A DNA stretch of 64,000 bases from G963556115 sp963675945 (GCA_963675945.1 OY780932.1:2976001-3040000), one strand, 5' to 3'; positions 1-8,376 are shown, numbered from the stretch's first letter. Numbers and translations are program-made. The notes: generated from the letters alone by a model not told the origin.

Positions 1-44
1 ATGAATGTTGACTAAATACTATTGCCCTGATACAAGGAGCGATT

Positions 45-419
45 ATGGATTATACAGATGCGGTAATGGAGCATTTTCAGAATCCGAGAAATGTCGGAGA
101 AGTAGAGAATGCGGCAGGTATAGGAGAAGTTGGTAATCCAACTTGTGGTGATATGATGCGGATAACTATCGCCGTCGCTGGTGATAAAATAACTGACTGT
201 AAGTTTAAGACGCTGGGTTGTGGTGCAGCCATTGCCACAAGCAGTGTTACCACTGAGCTGGCAATCGGTATGACTTTGGATGAGGCGATGGCACTTACCC
301 GCGAAGAGGTTGCAGCTAAACTTGGAGGACTTCCCCCTGAGAAGATGCATTGTTCTAACCTGGCTGCGGATGGTCTGCATGCTGCGGTAGAAGATTATTA
401 CGCCAAGCATGCGGAGTAA
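45..419 (+). CDS. iscU: Fe-S cluster assembly scaffold, IscU/NifU N-terminal type
   Basis: A 124-residue protein of the U-type scaffold family, on which a [2Fe-2S] or [4Fe-4S] cluster is built from sulfur delivered by a cysteine desulfurase before transfer to apo-proteins in the cytosol. The three conserved ligand regions are present: GNPTCGD near residue 33-37, LGCGAAIA near 62-69 and the Cys of MHCSNLA near 105-107. It starts MDYTDAVMEHFQNPRN, a family-typical N terminus, after an AAGGAG ribosome site. Length matches stand-alone scaffolds. The cysteine desulfurase would be expected just upstream; only its possible last codons (ATGAATGTTGACTAA, bases 1-15) lie inside the window, which is inference. 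Gene symbol could equally be nifU. Confidence 0.93.
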   Translation: MDYTDAVMEHFQNPRNVGEVENAAGIGEVGNPTCGDMMRITIAVAGDKITDCKFKTLGCGAAIATSSVTTELAIGMTLDEAMALTREEVAAKLGGLPPEKMHCSNLAADGLHAAVEDYYAKHAE

Positions 420-421
420 GG

Positions 422-1531
422 ATGCTGTCTTTTACCAAGAATAAACTAATACGCTTACTGCTGCCGTTGCTAACCGCACTGGTTATTTTATTCGCACTCA
501 AACAGAGTCGATCAGTAGACGGCAGTACCGAGCAAGATGAATTTCATGAAGAATTCGGCCCGGTGATGGGTACCTCAGGCGAGGTCTTAATCTTCTCTTC
601 CAAAACCCAGAAACTTCCTTCCTCTGAAGCTTTTACCCAGGCTTACGCTACGATCAAACATGTTGAATCACTTCTGAGTCGGTTCAATCCGGGGAGTGAT
701 ATCTCTAAAATCAACCACGCGGCTGCGGGTGAGAAGGTACAAGTTGATCCGATTACCTGGCAGGTATTACTGGAAGCCCGACGCTTTTTTCAATTGACTG
801 CGGGGGCTTTTGATCCGGCTATTGGTAGTCTGATCAGCCTCTATCCCTGGAAGAATAAAGAATTTGAGGCACTCCCTGAACCGGGAGCAATAGCCGAAGC
901 ACTGCGACATTCTGGCTTTGCTAAGCTTGAATTTATCCGTGACGGAATGTATGTACGCAAGCGGGATTCAGAACTGCAACTCGACCTTGGGGCTATTGCC
1001 AAGGGCTTCGGGGTAAGAGCTATGGCTGACTCGTTACGCAAGAATGGAGTAACCAGCGCAGTAATTAACATTGGTGGGGAGATAGAATTTATCGGCACGC
1101 CCAAGCTTAAAAGTAGTATTAAACAGACTATCGGCTCTTCAACAACCCACTGGGAAACCAAGATTAAGAACCCCCGTGGTGACGGAGAGATATTATCCCT
1201 TGTTACTCCTGCGGATCGTGCAGTCGCCACCTCCGGTGATTACGAGAAGTACTTTACTATTAATGGTAAGAAGTATTCTCATATTATCAATCCTTTGACC
1301 GGGTATCCCTTATCGGGTGGAATTATCTCGGCTACAGTTATTACCAGTCGTTCATGTACAATTGCTGACGGTCTTGCCACCTCCATATCAGTGATCGGTG
1401 TGGATAAGGCTCGTAAGCTGTTGGAACTCTTCCCCGACACTACGGCATATCTTATCCTTGCAGATATGAGTAAGCTTACTTTAGAAGGAGGGATGCAGGT
1501 TCAATCCGAAGATGAGGTAGGTGTGGAGTAA
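422..1531 (+). CDS. apbE: FAD:protein FMN transferase, ApbE family
   Basis: ApbE enzymes attach FMN covalently to Thr/Ser of flavoproteins such as Rnf and Nqr subunits, using FAD, on the outer face of the inner membrane. The 369-residue product has one hydrophobic N-terminal segment (about residues 10-27) without a clear lipobox Cys, so it is probably anchored rather than lipidated. Family motifs visible: MGTSGEV near the start of the mature part, DLGAIAKGFGV in the middle and HIINPLTGYPLSGG with the metal-binding Asp/Thr region in the C-terminal half. It begins 2 nt after iscU, with the GGAGTAAGG of the iscU end as ribosome site, so the two are cotranscribed. No Rnf/Nqr target is in the window. 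Confidence 0.9.
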   Translation: MLSFTKNKLIRLLLPLLTALVILFALKQSRSVDGSTEQDEFHEEFGPVMGTSGEVLIFSSKTQKLPSSEAFTQAYATIKHVESLLSRFNPGSDISKINHAAAGEKVQVDPITWQVLLEARRFFQLTAGAFDPAIGSLISLYPWKNKEFEALPEPGAIAEALRHSGFAKLEFIRDGMYVRKRDSELQLDLGAIAKGFGVRAMADSLRKNGVTSAVINIGGEIEFIGTPKLKSSIKQTIGSSTTHWETKIKNPRGDGEILSLVTPADRAVATSGDYEKYFTINGKKYSHIINPLTGYPLSGGIISATVITSRSCTIADGLATSISVIGVDKARKLLELFPDTTAYLILADMSKLTLEGGMQVQSEDEVGVE

Positions 1532-2295
1532 TGCTGACTCTTGGAATAGATATTGGCTCGACTACCTCAAAAGTTGTAGTACTGGATGCTGCCGGTAAGG
1601 TTGTTGAGAGTAAGATAACCCCTACTGGTGCCAGCCCGGCTTCTACCGGTGAAGCGCTTATTGCCGAGCTTTCGGGCAAGCATAGCATCGCAAAGGTATA
1701 TTCAACAGGCTATGGACGATCGTTGATAGCCTGTGCCGATAAACGCCTTACCGAGATAACCTGTCATGCTGTCGGGGTAAATTGTCTGCATCCTACAGCA
1801 ATTGGGGTTATTGATATCGGTGGACAGGACAGTAAAGCGATACACCTTGCTCCCGACGGCTCAGTACTGGATTTTGCAATGAATGACAAGTGCGCAGCTG
1901 GTACAGGAAGTTTTCTGGATAATATTGCCCGTAAGTTTGACATAAGCTATCCCGCCATGCTCGAATACTATGAGCATTCTGATAAACGTGTTAATATTAA
2001 CTCTACTTGTGTTGTTTTTGCCGAGAGTGAGATTATAGGCCTCCTTGCAAACGGTGAGAGTATGGAAAATATCTTCAAGGGAGTACTCAGAGCTATTGCC
2101 ATGCGTATCAATAGACTGTATTCGCAAGTAAAACTCTCAGCATCTGCTGAGATTTATTTTACGGGAGGCGTTGCTCAGAATGTGGCCATGCAGAGAGCCC
2201 TTAGCGAAGAACTCAAGGCTGATATTACGGTTGATCCTTATGCCCAGCTTATGGGAGCGCTCGGCGCAGCGGTACTCGCTAGGCGGGATCTCTAG
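1531..2295 (+). CDS. BadF/BcrAD-type ATPase, activator of 2-hydroxyacyl-CoA dehydratase family
   Basis: A 254-residue ASKHA-fold ATPase of the HgdC/BcrAD family. Known members carry one [4Fe-4S] cluster per dimer and use ATP to push an electron into a dehydratase or reductase. The phosphate-1 loop GIDIGSTTSK is at the N terminus; the two cluster Cys lie in NDKCAAGTGSF (about residue 117) and NINSTCVVFAESE (about 157); a TGGVAQN phosphate-2 motif follows. The start overlaps the apbE stop by one base (TAATG), so translation is probably coupled. No dehydratase subunits are adjacent, so the partner is unknown; many genomes keep such stand-alone activators. Confidence 0.87.
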   Translation: MLTLGIDIGSTTSKVVVLDAAGKVVESKITPTGASPASTGEALIAELSGKHSIAKVYSTGYGRSLIACADKRLTEITCHAVGVNCLHPTAIGVIDIGGQDSKAIHLAPDGSVLDFAMNDKCAAGTGSFLDNIARKFDISYPAMLEYYEHSDKRVNINSTCVVFAESEIIGLLANGESMENIFKGVLRAIAMRINRLYSQVKLSASAEIYFTGGVAQNVAMQRALSEELKADITVDPYAQLMGALGAAVLARRDL

Positions 2296-2348
2296 GTTAC
2301 GTGCCACCCTATTTTGGACTACTGGCGTATACTTGAATAATTAATAAG

Positions 2349-3152
2349 TTAGGGAACGATACGTATCGGGGTGCCACGCGGAGCGAATTCCCAGATCTTT
2401 GCCATCGCCTGCGGCGGAATACCAATACTACCATTAGTCTGTGTTCCCGGGGCAGCATCACCGCGAATGATTATCGGGCCACCCAGTGGGGTATTGCTTG
2501 GGGGCATGCGCCCTGCCTTGTTTGCCGCTACAATCGCGTCATACTGCTTTTGGCTGATTATCCCTCTTTTCAAAGCGTTGGCAGCATCCTTAATGTTGGG
2601 ATAATTCAAGGTCATTACCAGAGTCTTGCCTACCAGTTCATGTTTGAGAATATAGTAATCACCGATAGGGATGAGCCCATCGCCTTTTTTTTCTTTGGGT
2701 TTGGAGGTGTTCTGGGGAAGGCTGATATTATAATAAGTATATTTGTACTCCTTGTTCTGAATTGCACCCAGAATTTTTCTGCCAAGGAAGACTACCAGAT
2801 ACTTGCTTGAATATTTTTTTTTGGGTGGTGGGGAGATACTGATCTCATGCGGGCTGATTCCCAGGGCTGAATGCGAGGAGACTCGGGATTGTTCCTGCCG
2901 TTCAAAAGCCAGAGTCTCCACCTCAGGAATAATAACCGAGGTGGTATTTATTCCGGTAATTTCAGACCGGTTTATGACTACATATCCCAGTACGGCGATA
3001 ATGCTTAGAAGAAAAGCTGACTGCACTATAATCTTCAGATTAATAATTATTACCCCACTTTTAAACGTCCACGAAATACAATTAGACTTGCAGATAAATA
3101 ATAATATCCCATAAGAAGAAATATAATAATGTACATATGAATATACAGTCAA
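2349..3152 (-). CDS. L,D-transpeptidase (YkuD)-like protein without the catalytic Cys
   Basis: Up to 267 residues. A single hydrophobic stretch (IVQSAFLLSIIAVLGYVVI) is followed by a low-complexity linker with PPPKKK and then a C-terminal domain like YkuD L,D-transpeptidases, which cross-link peptidoglycan through a Cys in an HG...S-x-GC-I/V-R motif. Here the matching stretch reads IIIRGDAAPGTQTNGSIGIP: the His is Arg (about residue 230) and the Cys is Ser (about 242, counted from base 3152). It should therefore not work by the usual thioester route; it may be a non-catalytic wall-binding homologue. The N-terminal 30-45 residues are unlike a real protein start and no good ribosome site supports base 3152; the true start may lie near 3050 at a non-ATG codon. 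It converges on the BcrAD gene. Confidence 0.6.
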   Translation of the reverse strand: MTVYSYVHYYISSYGILLFICKSNCISWTFKSGVIIINLKIIVQSAFLLSIIAVLGYVVINRSEITGINTTSVIIPEVETLAFERQEQSRVSSHSALGISPHEISISPPPKKKYSSKYLVVFLGRKILGAIQNKEYKYTYYNISLPQNTSKPKEKKGDGLIPIGDYYILKHELVGKTLVMTLNYPNIKDAANALKRGIISQKQYDAIVAANKAGRMPPSNTPLGGPIIIRGDAAPGTQTNGSIGIPPQAMAKIWEFAPRGTPIRIVP

Positions 3153-3275
3153 GTATGAGATTCTAAAGTATTTTCGCCCCAGTTAATTACTGCCAGACTA
3201 TATGGCTGGAAGGATTTTAGCTGCATACTTACTCACCAATAGCTGCGCTAATTGGATTATAAGCGAAGTTTGAAT

Positions 3276-4553
3276 TCAGAAGTAAACTCCACTTCTGACA
3301 GCTAATACATTTGACAGGGCTCCATCCCAATTATATAGTTCGGCTCCATACTCTGCAATAAGATATACCCCACTACAGAAATTATACTGGCAATGCAGAA
3401 CATACTTATTGAAATCAGCCTCTTGTGGTCCTTTGGAGATGTGCAGCCATTCAGCCATTGCACCAAGAGTCAAACGCTCCGTTACCGCGTATAATAGACC
3501 AATAGAGACGGTATCGGTCTGATTCCCTTCTATATAACCCCAGTTGAAGCCATGTTCGTACTCTGCAAACATCTCCAACTCATTATTAATATCCCAGTCA
3601 AAACCTAGACTTAGCGCGTATTCATCGGCCAATAATGTATAGCCTGATATAGGATTATCATCTTGGTGCGCATCATGCTTTCTAACCCCAGATAACTCTG
3701 CAATCAATCCGTCAATCGGCATATTCCACCATATCCGCGCGGCAAGGCTTTCAAAGCCAGAATCACCATTTGAATTCAATGAATCATAAGAACCAGCAGG
3801 GTTGTTGAAGTTATCCGGCTGAAAGACCGCAAATTCAAATTTCAAAATATCGTCCCAGGCAAACGTAGCCCCTACCATAACCACACGATCGATTTCACCT
3901 GGATGGTAGACTGCATACTCATTTTTTTCACGTATTAGATACGGTGAACTAAGAATAATCGGCCCTTCGCTACTGTCACTGCCATCGGTGTGATTATAAC
4001 TCTGAATAATTCCAAGTGTCCGATCCTGTCCATACGGCACCTCGCCAACACCAAAGAATAAACCTATGGGGCCGCCACAAACAGCATTCCAGATCAACAG
4101 TGCTTCCTCCATAACCCGACTTTGGGCGAAATAACCTGAATCGCTAAGATCAAACTTAATTCTGGCTTTGAGGTCTTCGCTCAGGTTAAAATCAAAGCGC
4201 AGATTAGTATTATGAAGATACCAGTTGCCAGCATATGAACTTCCCTGAAACCCTTTTCCCTCATAGATTGTACCAATATAATCAGTGAATACCTCCCCGC
4301 CAATACGGACAGTCGAGTTCTTTCTAGTCGAACGCAAAGATTCCGGAGCAGTATCTTCATAAGTTGAATCATATTCCTGCTTAAGTGCCTGCATCTGATC
4401 TTGCAGAGAGTTATATTCATTAATCAGATCATGATCATTGGCATGGACAACGGTAGCGAATATTGTCACCCAAAAAATGAGTGCAATTGCATTAAAATTC
4501 GCTGCATGGCGAAGAGCAATGAATGTGGTTGTAAACAAATTAGTATTGAGCAA
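3276..4553 (-). CDS. Outer-membrane porin-like beta-barrel protein
   Basis: A secreted protein of about 425 residues. It has a hydrophobic signal segment (IALIFWVTIFATVVHA), a short coiled-coil-like stretch after it (LINEYNSLQDQMQALKQEYD) and then alternating aromatic/polar strands (LHNTNLRFDFNLSEDLKARIKFDLS) ending in the terminal Phe of outer-membrane barrels (RSGVYF). This layout fits phosphate-selective porin O/P-like or short OprB-like channels; the substrate cannot be read. I chose the TTG start at 4553 because AAGGAG (4559-4564, minus strand) sits 5 nt before it; an upstream in-frame TTG at 4580 lacks one. The coiled coil may reach the cell wall. Its neighbour is the DtxR/feo block, divergent, so metal-linked control is possible but not shown. 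Confidence 0.75.
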   Translation of the reverse strand: MLNTNLFTTTFIALRHAANFNAIALIFWVTIFATVVHANDHDLINEYNSLQDQMQALKQEYDSTYEDTAPESLRSTRKNSTVRIGGEVFTDYIGTIYEGKGFQGSSYAGNWYLHNTNLRFDFNLSEDLKARIKFDLSDSGYFAQSRVMEEALLIWNAVCGGPIGLFFGVGEVPYGQDRTLGIIQSYNHTDGSDSSEGPIILSSPYLIREKNEYAVYHPGEIDRVVMVGATFAWDDILKFEFAVFQPDNFNNPAGSYDSLNSNGDSGFESLAARIWWNMPIDGLIAELSGVRKHDAHQDDNPISGYTLLADEYALSLGFDWDINNELEMFAEYEHGFNWGYIEGNQTDTVSIGLLYAVTERLTLGAMAEWLHISKGPQEADFNKYVLHCQYNFCSGVYLIAEYGAELYNWDGALSNVLAVRSGVYF

Positions 4554-4736
4554 GAACACTCCTTGGATAATTTTCATCAACTTTTATCGGATATTTTACA
4601 TTTAGCTCAAGCGTAATCAAGAAAAAAACAAACTATTGCGCCTCATATTCCTTGTAATACGCAATGTTTAGAGCTGGCTGGGGTGTCACGTCGGCAATTT
4701 TGCTATAATCACATAATTAAAATTATAAAATTTAAC

Positions 4737-4777
4737 TTGACATTTGGACAATGTCTAAGTAAATTAGGATTAACTAA
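4737..4777 (+). promoter_or_regulatory. Promoter of the DtxR/feo genes with two overlapping palindromes
   Basis: A -35 TTGACA (4737-4742) is followed after 17 nt by TAAATT (4760-4765). A palindrome GACATT-N5-AATGTC (4739-4755) covers the -35 and spacer, and TTAG-N6-CTAA (4764-4777) covers the -10 and start region. The second pattern has the same half-sites as classic DtxR/IdeR boxes and recurs at 5584 and 8259. Autoregulation by the metalloregulator encoded at 4809 is inferred from position and pattern. Confidence 0.5.
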
Positions 4778-4808
4778 CATTCGTCGATTAAAGAAGAAAG
4801 AGGTGAAA

Positions 4809-5273
4809 ATGGAATTATCAGCAAGTCTAGAGAATTATCTAGAGGTAATAGCCAGCTTAACGATGGTTGATGGCTATGCTTTGTCGAACGATATTGCTGA
4901 AAAAATGGAGGTTAAACGTTCGTCGGTTACGGTAGCGCTACGCAATCTTGCTGACTTTGATCTTATCACGTATAAAAAGTATAAGCCGATTACTCTTACT
5001 GCAAAAGGCAAGGAGGTTGCGGATAAGATAATATATAAGCACAAGAATATTAAGACATTTTTGAAAGATTTACTCGGTGTTGAGGAGAGTATAGCGGATA
5101 AAGTTGCGTGTGAAATGGAGCATATTATTGGCTCGGATGTTGCGGACAGGTTTGTTGCATTTACCAAGTATATTAAGTCCTGCCCTAAGAGTACCGAGAA
5201 ATGGTTGGAAAACTTTGAAGCGTTTTATCGTGACGGTAAAGACAACCGCAATTGTAGTAAACGAAATAAATAA
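4809..5273 (+). CDS. DtxR/MntR-family metal-dependent transcriptional regulator
   Basis: A 154-residue regulator with an N-terminal winged helix (residues 1-65: LENYLEVIASL, then AEKMEVKRSSVTVALRNL as recognition region) and a C-terminal metal-binding and dimer domain with CEMEH at about residue 102-106, matching the C/E-xx-E-H ligand cluster of the family. No SH3 domain follows; instead FeoA, itself an SH3-like protein, is the next gene, 25 nt on. Start chosen at 4809 because AGAGGTG lies just before it; a longer in-frame extension to 4683 would cover the promoter. Known relatives bind DNA with Fe2+ or Mn2+ and repress uptake genes; position next to feoA/feoB suggests Fe2+ sensing. Confidence 0.88.
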   Translation: MELSASLENYLEVIASLTMVDGYALSNDIAEKMEVKRSSVTVALRNLADFDLITYKKYKPITLTAKGKEVADKIIYKHKNIKTFLKDLLGVEESIADKVACEMEHIIGSDVADRFVAFTKYIKSCPKSTEKWLENFEAFYRDGKDNRNCSKRNK

Positions 5274-5298
5274 TTAATAAAGATAAAGGATAAATATC

Positions 5299-5538
5299 AT
5301 GACCGGACTATTGACACTTGCAAATCTGGAAATTGGAAAAAAGGCCGTAATTACCAAAATTTCACCCAATATGAATTATCGTACACGCTATGCTGGGATG
5401 GGACTTTTACGTAACAGCGCCGTTGAAGTAACCCGGGTAGCTCCGTTGGGGGATCCAATTATACTCCGCATTAGAGGTTACGAATTGTCTCTGCGTAAGG
5501 AAGAGGCCTCTAATATTGAGATCTCTCTGCAGAATTGA
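5299..5538 (+). CDS. feoA: Ferrous iron transport accessory protein FeoA
   Basis: A 79-residue cytosolic SH3-like protein that works with the FeoB transporter. It shows the family pattern MTGLLTLANLEIGKKAVITKI, a Met-Gly-Leu segment (RYAGMGLLRN) and PLGDPIILRIRGYELSLRKEEA at the C terminus. The ribosome site AAGGA lies 8 nt before the ATG. It is in a run with the DtxR-type gene upstream and feoB 100 nt downstream. Confidence 0.93.
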   Translation: MTGLLTLANLEIGKKAVITKISPNMNYRTRYAGMGLLRNSAVEVTRVAPLGDPIILRIRGYELSLRKEEASNIEISLQN

Positions 5539-5583
5539 GCATAACTTATTTTATTTTTTTGCAGATTTTTTTTGCTCGATTAA

Positions 5584-5597
5584 TTAGAACAGCCTAA
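5584..5597. promoter_or_regulatory. DtxR-box-like palindrome upstream of feoB
   Basis: TTAG-AACAGC-CTAA lies 41 nt before the feoB start, in the only sizeable gap of the feo run (5539-5638). The outer bases match the sites at 4764 and 8259. It could give feoB its own iron-controlled promoter. The gap also holds two T-rich runs that could be a weak attenuator, but I see no clear stem. Confidence 0.45.
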
Positions 5598-5638
5598 TAT
5601 TGTTAGCTGTTTTGCGCGGATGCCTAGAGACCCTGTAG

Positions 5639-7771
5639 ATGAAAAATATTAGAATTGCCCTTGCGGGAAACCCAAACTCAGGGAAGAGTACTATTTTCAA
5701 TGCCCTGACCGGAGCCAATCAACACGTTGGTAATTATCCCGGAGTAACGGTCGAGATGAAGACCGGAGAATATCAGTTCAGTGATTGTAATGTCGCGGTG
5801 TTAGATCTTCCCGGAACCTATACTCTTAATACTAACTCACCAGAGGAATTAATCGCCAGAAGCGAGATAATCGATAGGCCTCTCGATCTTATAGTAAATA
5901 TACTAGATGCGTCAAATCTTGAACGTAATTTATATCTTACCCTTCAGCTCCTAGAACTTGGGGTACCGGTTTTACTTGTACTCAATATGATGGATACGGC
6001 AAAGAGTAAGGGCCTGAGTCTTGATTCAGAGTTGATAGGTAAGCTCCTGACATCGCCAATTGTTTCTACTATAGGCTATAAATCTAAGGGGATAATTGAT
6101 CTTAAATATGCAATCAATCGTTATGCCCAGTCTCTGAGTTGCAATAAATTTGACATACATAAACATGATTTCGGTTGTGAATTTGCCGATTGTGTTAGAG
6201 AGTTAGTGAAATCACTTGCTGCCAAAGATCTTCCTTTTAACAACCTGCCGCAGACTTGGTATGCGATAAAATTATTGGAGAAAGATGAAGAAGTACGTCA
6301 GTTATTGTTAAATATAGATCCGGAAATTGTCGAGAAGACATCTGATGTTATCCTCGACTATGAACTGCATATTGGCGAAGATTCTGAGATTGCTGTTGCA
6401 GAGCATCGTTATGGCATAATCTCGGGAATTTTTCACGAGTGCGTGCAAATGACGATAGAAAACCGCCGTGATATTAGCGAGAAAATTGATGCGGTAGTTA
6501 CCAATAGAATACTCGGTCTACCCCTGTTTTTCTTATTGATGTACTGCGTGTTCTGGCTGACTTTTACTGTTGGTGATCCTTTTATGGGACTGATTGAGGA
6601 TGGAATCGGGTTATTGTCAGATAATTTGAGTACTCTCTGGCAGGGTGATGGCCTGCTCAAATCTTTGATCATTGATGGCATAATCGCCGGGGTGGGCGGA
6701 GTCATTATTTTTTTACCAAATATTATGCTGCTCTTTCTGGCCATCGCCTTGCTGGAAGGTACTGGCTATATGTCAAGAGTTGCCTTTATTATGGATAAAC
6801 TAATGCATAAAGTCGGAATGCACGGCAAGAGTTTTATACCAATGATTATCGGTTTTGGCTGTACAGTGCCGGCAATTATGGCCACGCGAACTCTGGAGTC
6901 AAAACGAGATAGAATGACGACTATGTTAGTCGCCCCGCTAATGAGTTGTGGTGCACGGATACCAATTTATGCTTTGATTATTCCGGTGTTCTTCAAGGAG
7001 AGTATGCATGCTACCGTAATGTGGCTGATATATCTTATCGGTATTGCCTTAGCTATTATTTGTGCAAAAATCTTGCGTTCCACCCTATTTAAAGGAGAAG
7101 ATGTACCATTTATTATGGAATTACCTCCGTACCGGATTCCAACTTTTTCCAGTATCGTTCTGCATATGTGGCAGCGAGCTGGTCTCTACCTGAAAAAAGC
7201 AGGAACCGTTATCCTGGCGATCTCGGTAGTTCTTTGGATATTCTCTACTTTTCCACAGAAAGAGGTCTTTTCTCAGGATTATCAGGCTGAAATCAGTAAA
7301 TTGAAGAATTCTTCGCTTGCATCACCGCAGAAGGAGAGACAGATTCAAGATCTGCTCAATGCCGAGAGTGCAGAACGCATTAGTTATACCATTACCGGGC
7401 GTATTGGCAGCTTTTTGGCGCCGATAATCCGCCCTCTGGGTTTTGACTGGCATGTTGGAACCGCTCTTATCGGCGCCCTTGCCGCCAAAGAGGTCTTTGT
7501 CTCGCAACTTGGCATTGTTTATGCTGTCGGAGATGCGGAAGCTGATTCTGATGCCCTGCGAGAGATTATCAAGAAGAACTATACCGCGCTGCAAGGATTC
7601 TGCATTATGCTCTTCTGCTTAATCAGTGCTCCCTGTATTGCGACGATAGCCGTAACCCGCAGAGAGAGTAACTCATGGGGGTGGGCACTCTTTCAGTTGT
7701 TCGGTCTTACCGCTTTGGCTTATATTATAACCCTAATTGTTTATCAGATAGGTTCAAGGCTTATTGTCTAA
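5639..7771 (+). CDS. feoB: Ferrous iron transporter FeoB
   Basis: A 710-residue inner-membrane Fe2+ transporter. The cytosolic N-terminal G domain shows G1 GNPNSGKS (residues 10-17), G3 DLPGTY (about 57-62) and G4 NMMD, followed by a helical GDI-like region. From about residue 285 the membrane part begins; the two Gate regions are clear, including GFGCTVPAIMATRTLES and the APLMSCGARIPIYALI segment with the conserved Cys. A third membrane block (ALAAKEVFVSQLGIVYAVG) ends in several helices. Length is usual for the family. It is in line with feoA; a small Cys-rich partner is encoded at 8377. Confidence 0.97.
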   Translation: MKNIRIALAGNPNSGKSTIFNALTGANQHVGNYPGVTVEMKTGEYQFSDCNVAVLDLPGTYTLNTNSPEELIARSEIIDRPLDLIVNILDASNLERNLYLTLQLLELGVPVLLVLNMMDTAKSKGLSLDSELIGKLLTSPIVSTIGYKSKGIIDLKYAINRYAQSLSCNKFDIHKHDFGCEFADCVRELVKSLAAKDLPFNNLPQTWYAIKLLEKDEEVRQLLLNIDPEIVEKTSDVILDYELHIGEDSEIAVAEHRYGIISGIFHECVQMTIENRRDISEKIDAVVTNRILGLPLFFLLMYCVFWLTFTVGDPFMGLIEDGIGLLSDNLSTLWQGDGLLKSLIIDGIIAGVGGVIIFLPNIMLLFLAIALLEGTGYMSRVAFIMDKLMHKVGMHGKSFIPMIIGFGCTVPAIMATRTLESKRDRMTTMLVAPLMSCGARIPIYALIIPVFFKESMHATVMWLIYLIGIALAIICAKILRSTLFKGEDVPFIMELPPYRIPTFSSIVLHMWQRAGLYLKKAGTVILAISVVLWIFSTFPQKEVFSQDYQAEISKLKNSSLASPQKERQIQDLLNAESAERISYTITGRIGSFLAPIIRPLGFDWHVGTALIGALAAKEVFVSQLGIVYAVGDAEADSDALREIIKKNYTALQGFCIMLFCLISAPCIATIAVTRRESNSWGWALFQLFGLTALAYIITLIVYQIGSRLIV

Positions 7772-7881
7772 GCTCCTTATTATCTGCGGTTGAATACGAA
7801 GTAGGCAATATACCCGTATCAGACTCTAGGCAGTTTTGCGCTATACTTATTAGCGTTTGCAGGTTGAGTGCATTATTCTGT

Positions 7882-7920
7882 AAAAAAACTGCTCAATAAT
7901 CAAAGGATTATAGAGCAGTT
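7882..7920 (-). terminator. Rho-independent terminator of the ferredoxin gene
   Basis: On the minus strand AACTGCTC pairs with GAGCAGTT around a partly paired loop (7887-7920), followed by a run of T (7882-7888). It lies 29 nt past the ferredoxin stop. On the plus strand no T-run follows, so feoB has no obvious terminator here. Confidence 0.75.
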
Positions 7921-7948
7921 AGTTATATGAAACTACTATAAGTGTTGA

Positions 7949-8116
7949 TTAACCAGCAGTAATCGCCTCTACTGGACATTCGCCAGCGCAAGCACCACAG
8001 TCAACACATACATCTGGATCAATTGAGTACTTCTCGCCTTCCTTGATTGCTTCAACAGGGCAAGCAGGAAGACATGAACCACAACCAACACAAGCGTCTG
8101 AAATTACGTAAGCCAT
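7949..8116 (-). CDS. 8Fe-8S (2[4Fe-4S]) clostridial-type ferredoxin
   Basis: A 55-residue protein, MAYVISDACVGCGSC at the N terminus, with two C-x2-C-x2-C-x3-C-P motifs: CVGCGSCLPACP and CVDCGACAGECP. Each Cys set gives three ligands to one cubane and the fourth to the other. Such ferredoxins are cytosolic low-potential electron carriers in anaerobes. The start has a GGAG ribosome site (minus strand, in TAAGGAGATAATAATG). It has its own terminator. It is divergent from the Cys-rich FeoB partner at 8377, and a DtxR-box-like site sits in between, so it may belong to the same iron regulon. Confidence 0.96.
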   Translation of the reverse strand: MAYVISDACVGCGSCLPACPVEAIKEGEKYSIDPDVCVDCGACAGECPVEAITAG

Positions 8117-8243
8117 TATTATCTCCTTATGATTAATTTGTTAAACGGTTTTATCAATAAATAGTTGTTCTTTTCACTACTTGCTATTCTACAATACTGG
8201 CAATAGTTTTACAAATAGTTTTTGGGAAAATCATTATAACTTT

Positions 8244-8303
8244 ATAGTGTACCAAATGTTAGTGATATCTAATAATGCCCGTAAATTATTATTGGTACAC
8301 TAT
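8244..8303. promoter_or_regulatory. Divergent regulatory region with 12-bp inverted arms and a DtxR-box-like site
   Basis: Two exact inverted 12-bp arms, ATAGTGTACCAA (8244-8255) and its complement (8292-8303), are 36 nt apart in the 260-nt gap between the ferredoxin gene (-) and the Cys-rich membrane protein gene (+). Between them lies TTAG-TGATAT-CTAA (8259-8272), with the same half-sites as at 4764 and 5584. The arms could be a protein-binding pair or a stem in RNA; the nested TTAG-N6-CTAA fits a metalloregulator box. Function is inferred. Confidence 0.45.
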
Positions 8304-8376
8304 TAATGCGAAACTTTTTTATTTATTAACCAATAAAAATTATTTAAATTTCAGCATAATAGTATTGGAGTAAAAA

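Noticed and set aside
12..410. 132-codon frame antisense to iscU
   Set aside because: It shadows a clear conserved gene in another frame and has no ribosome site.
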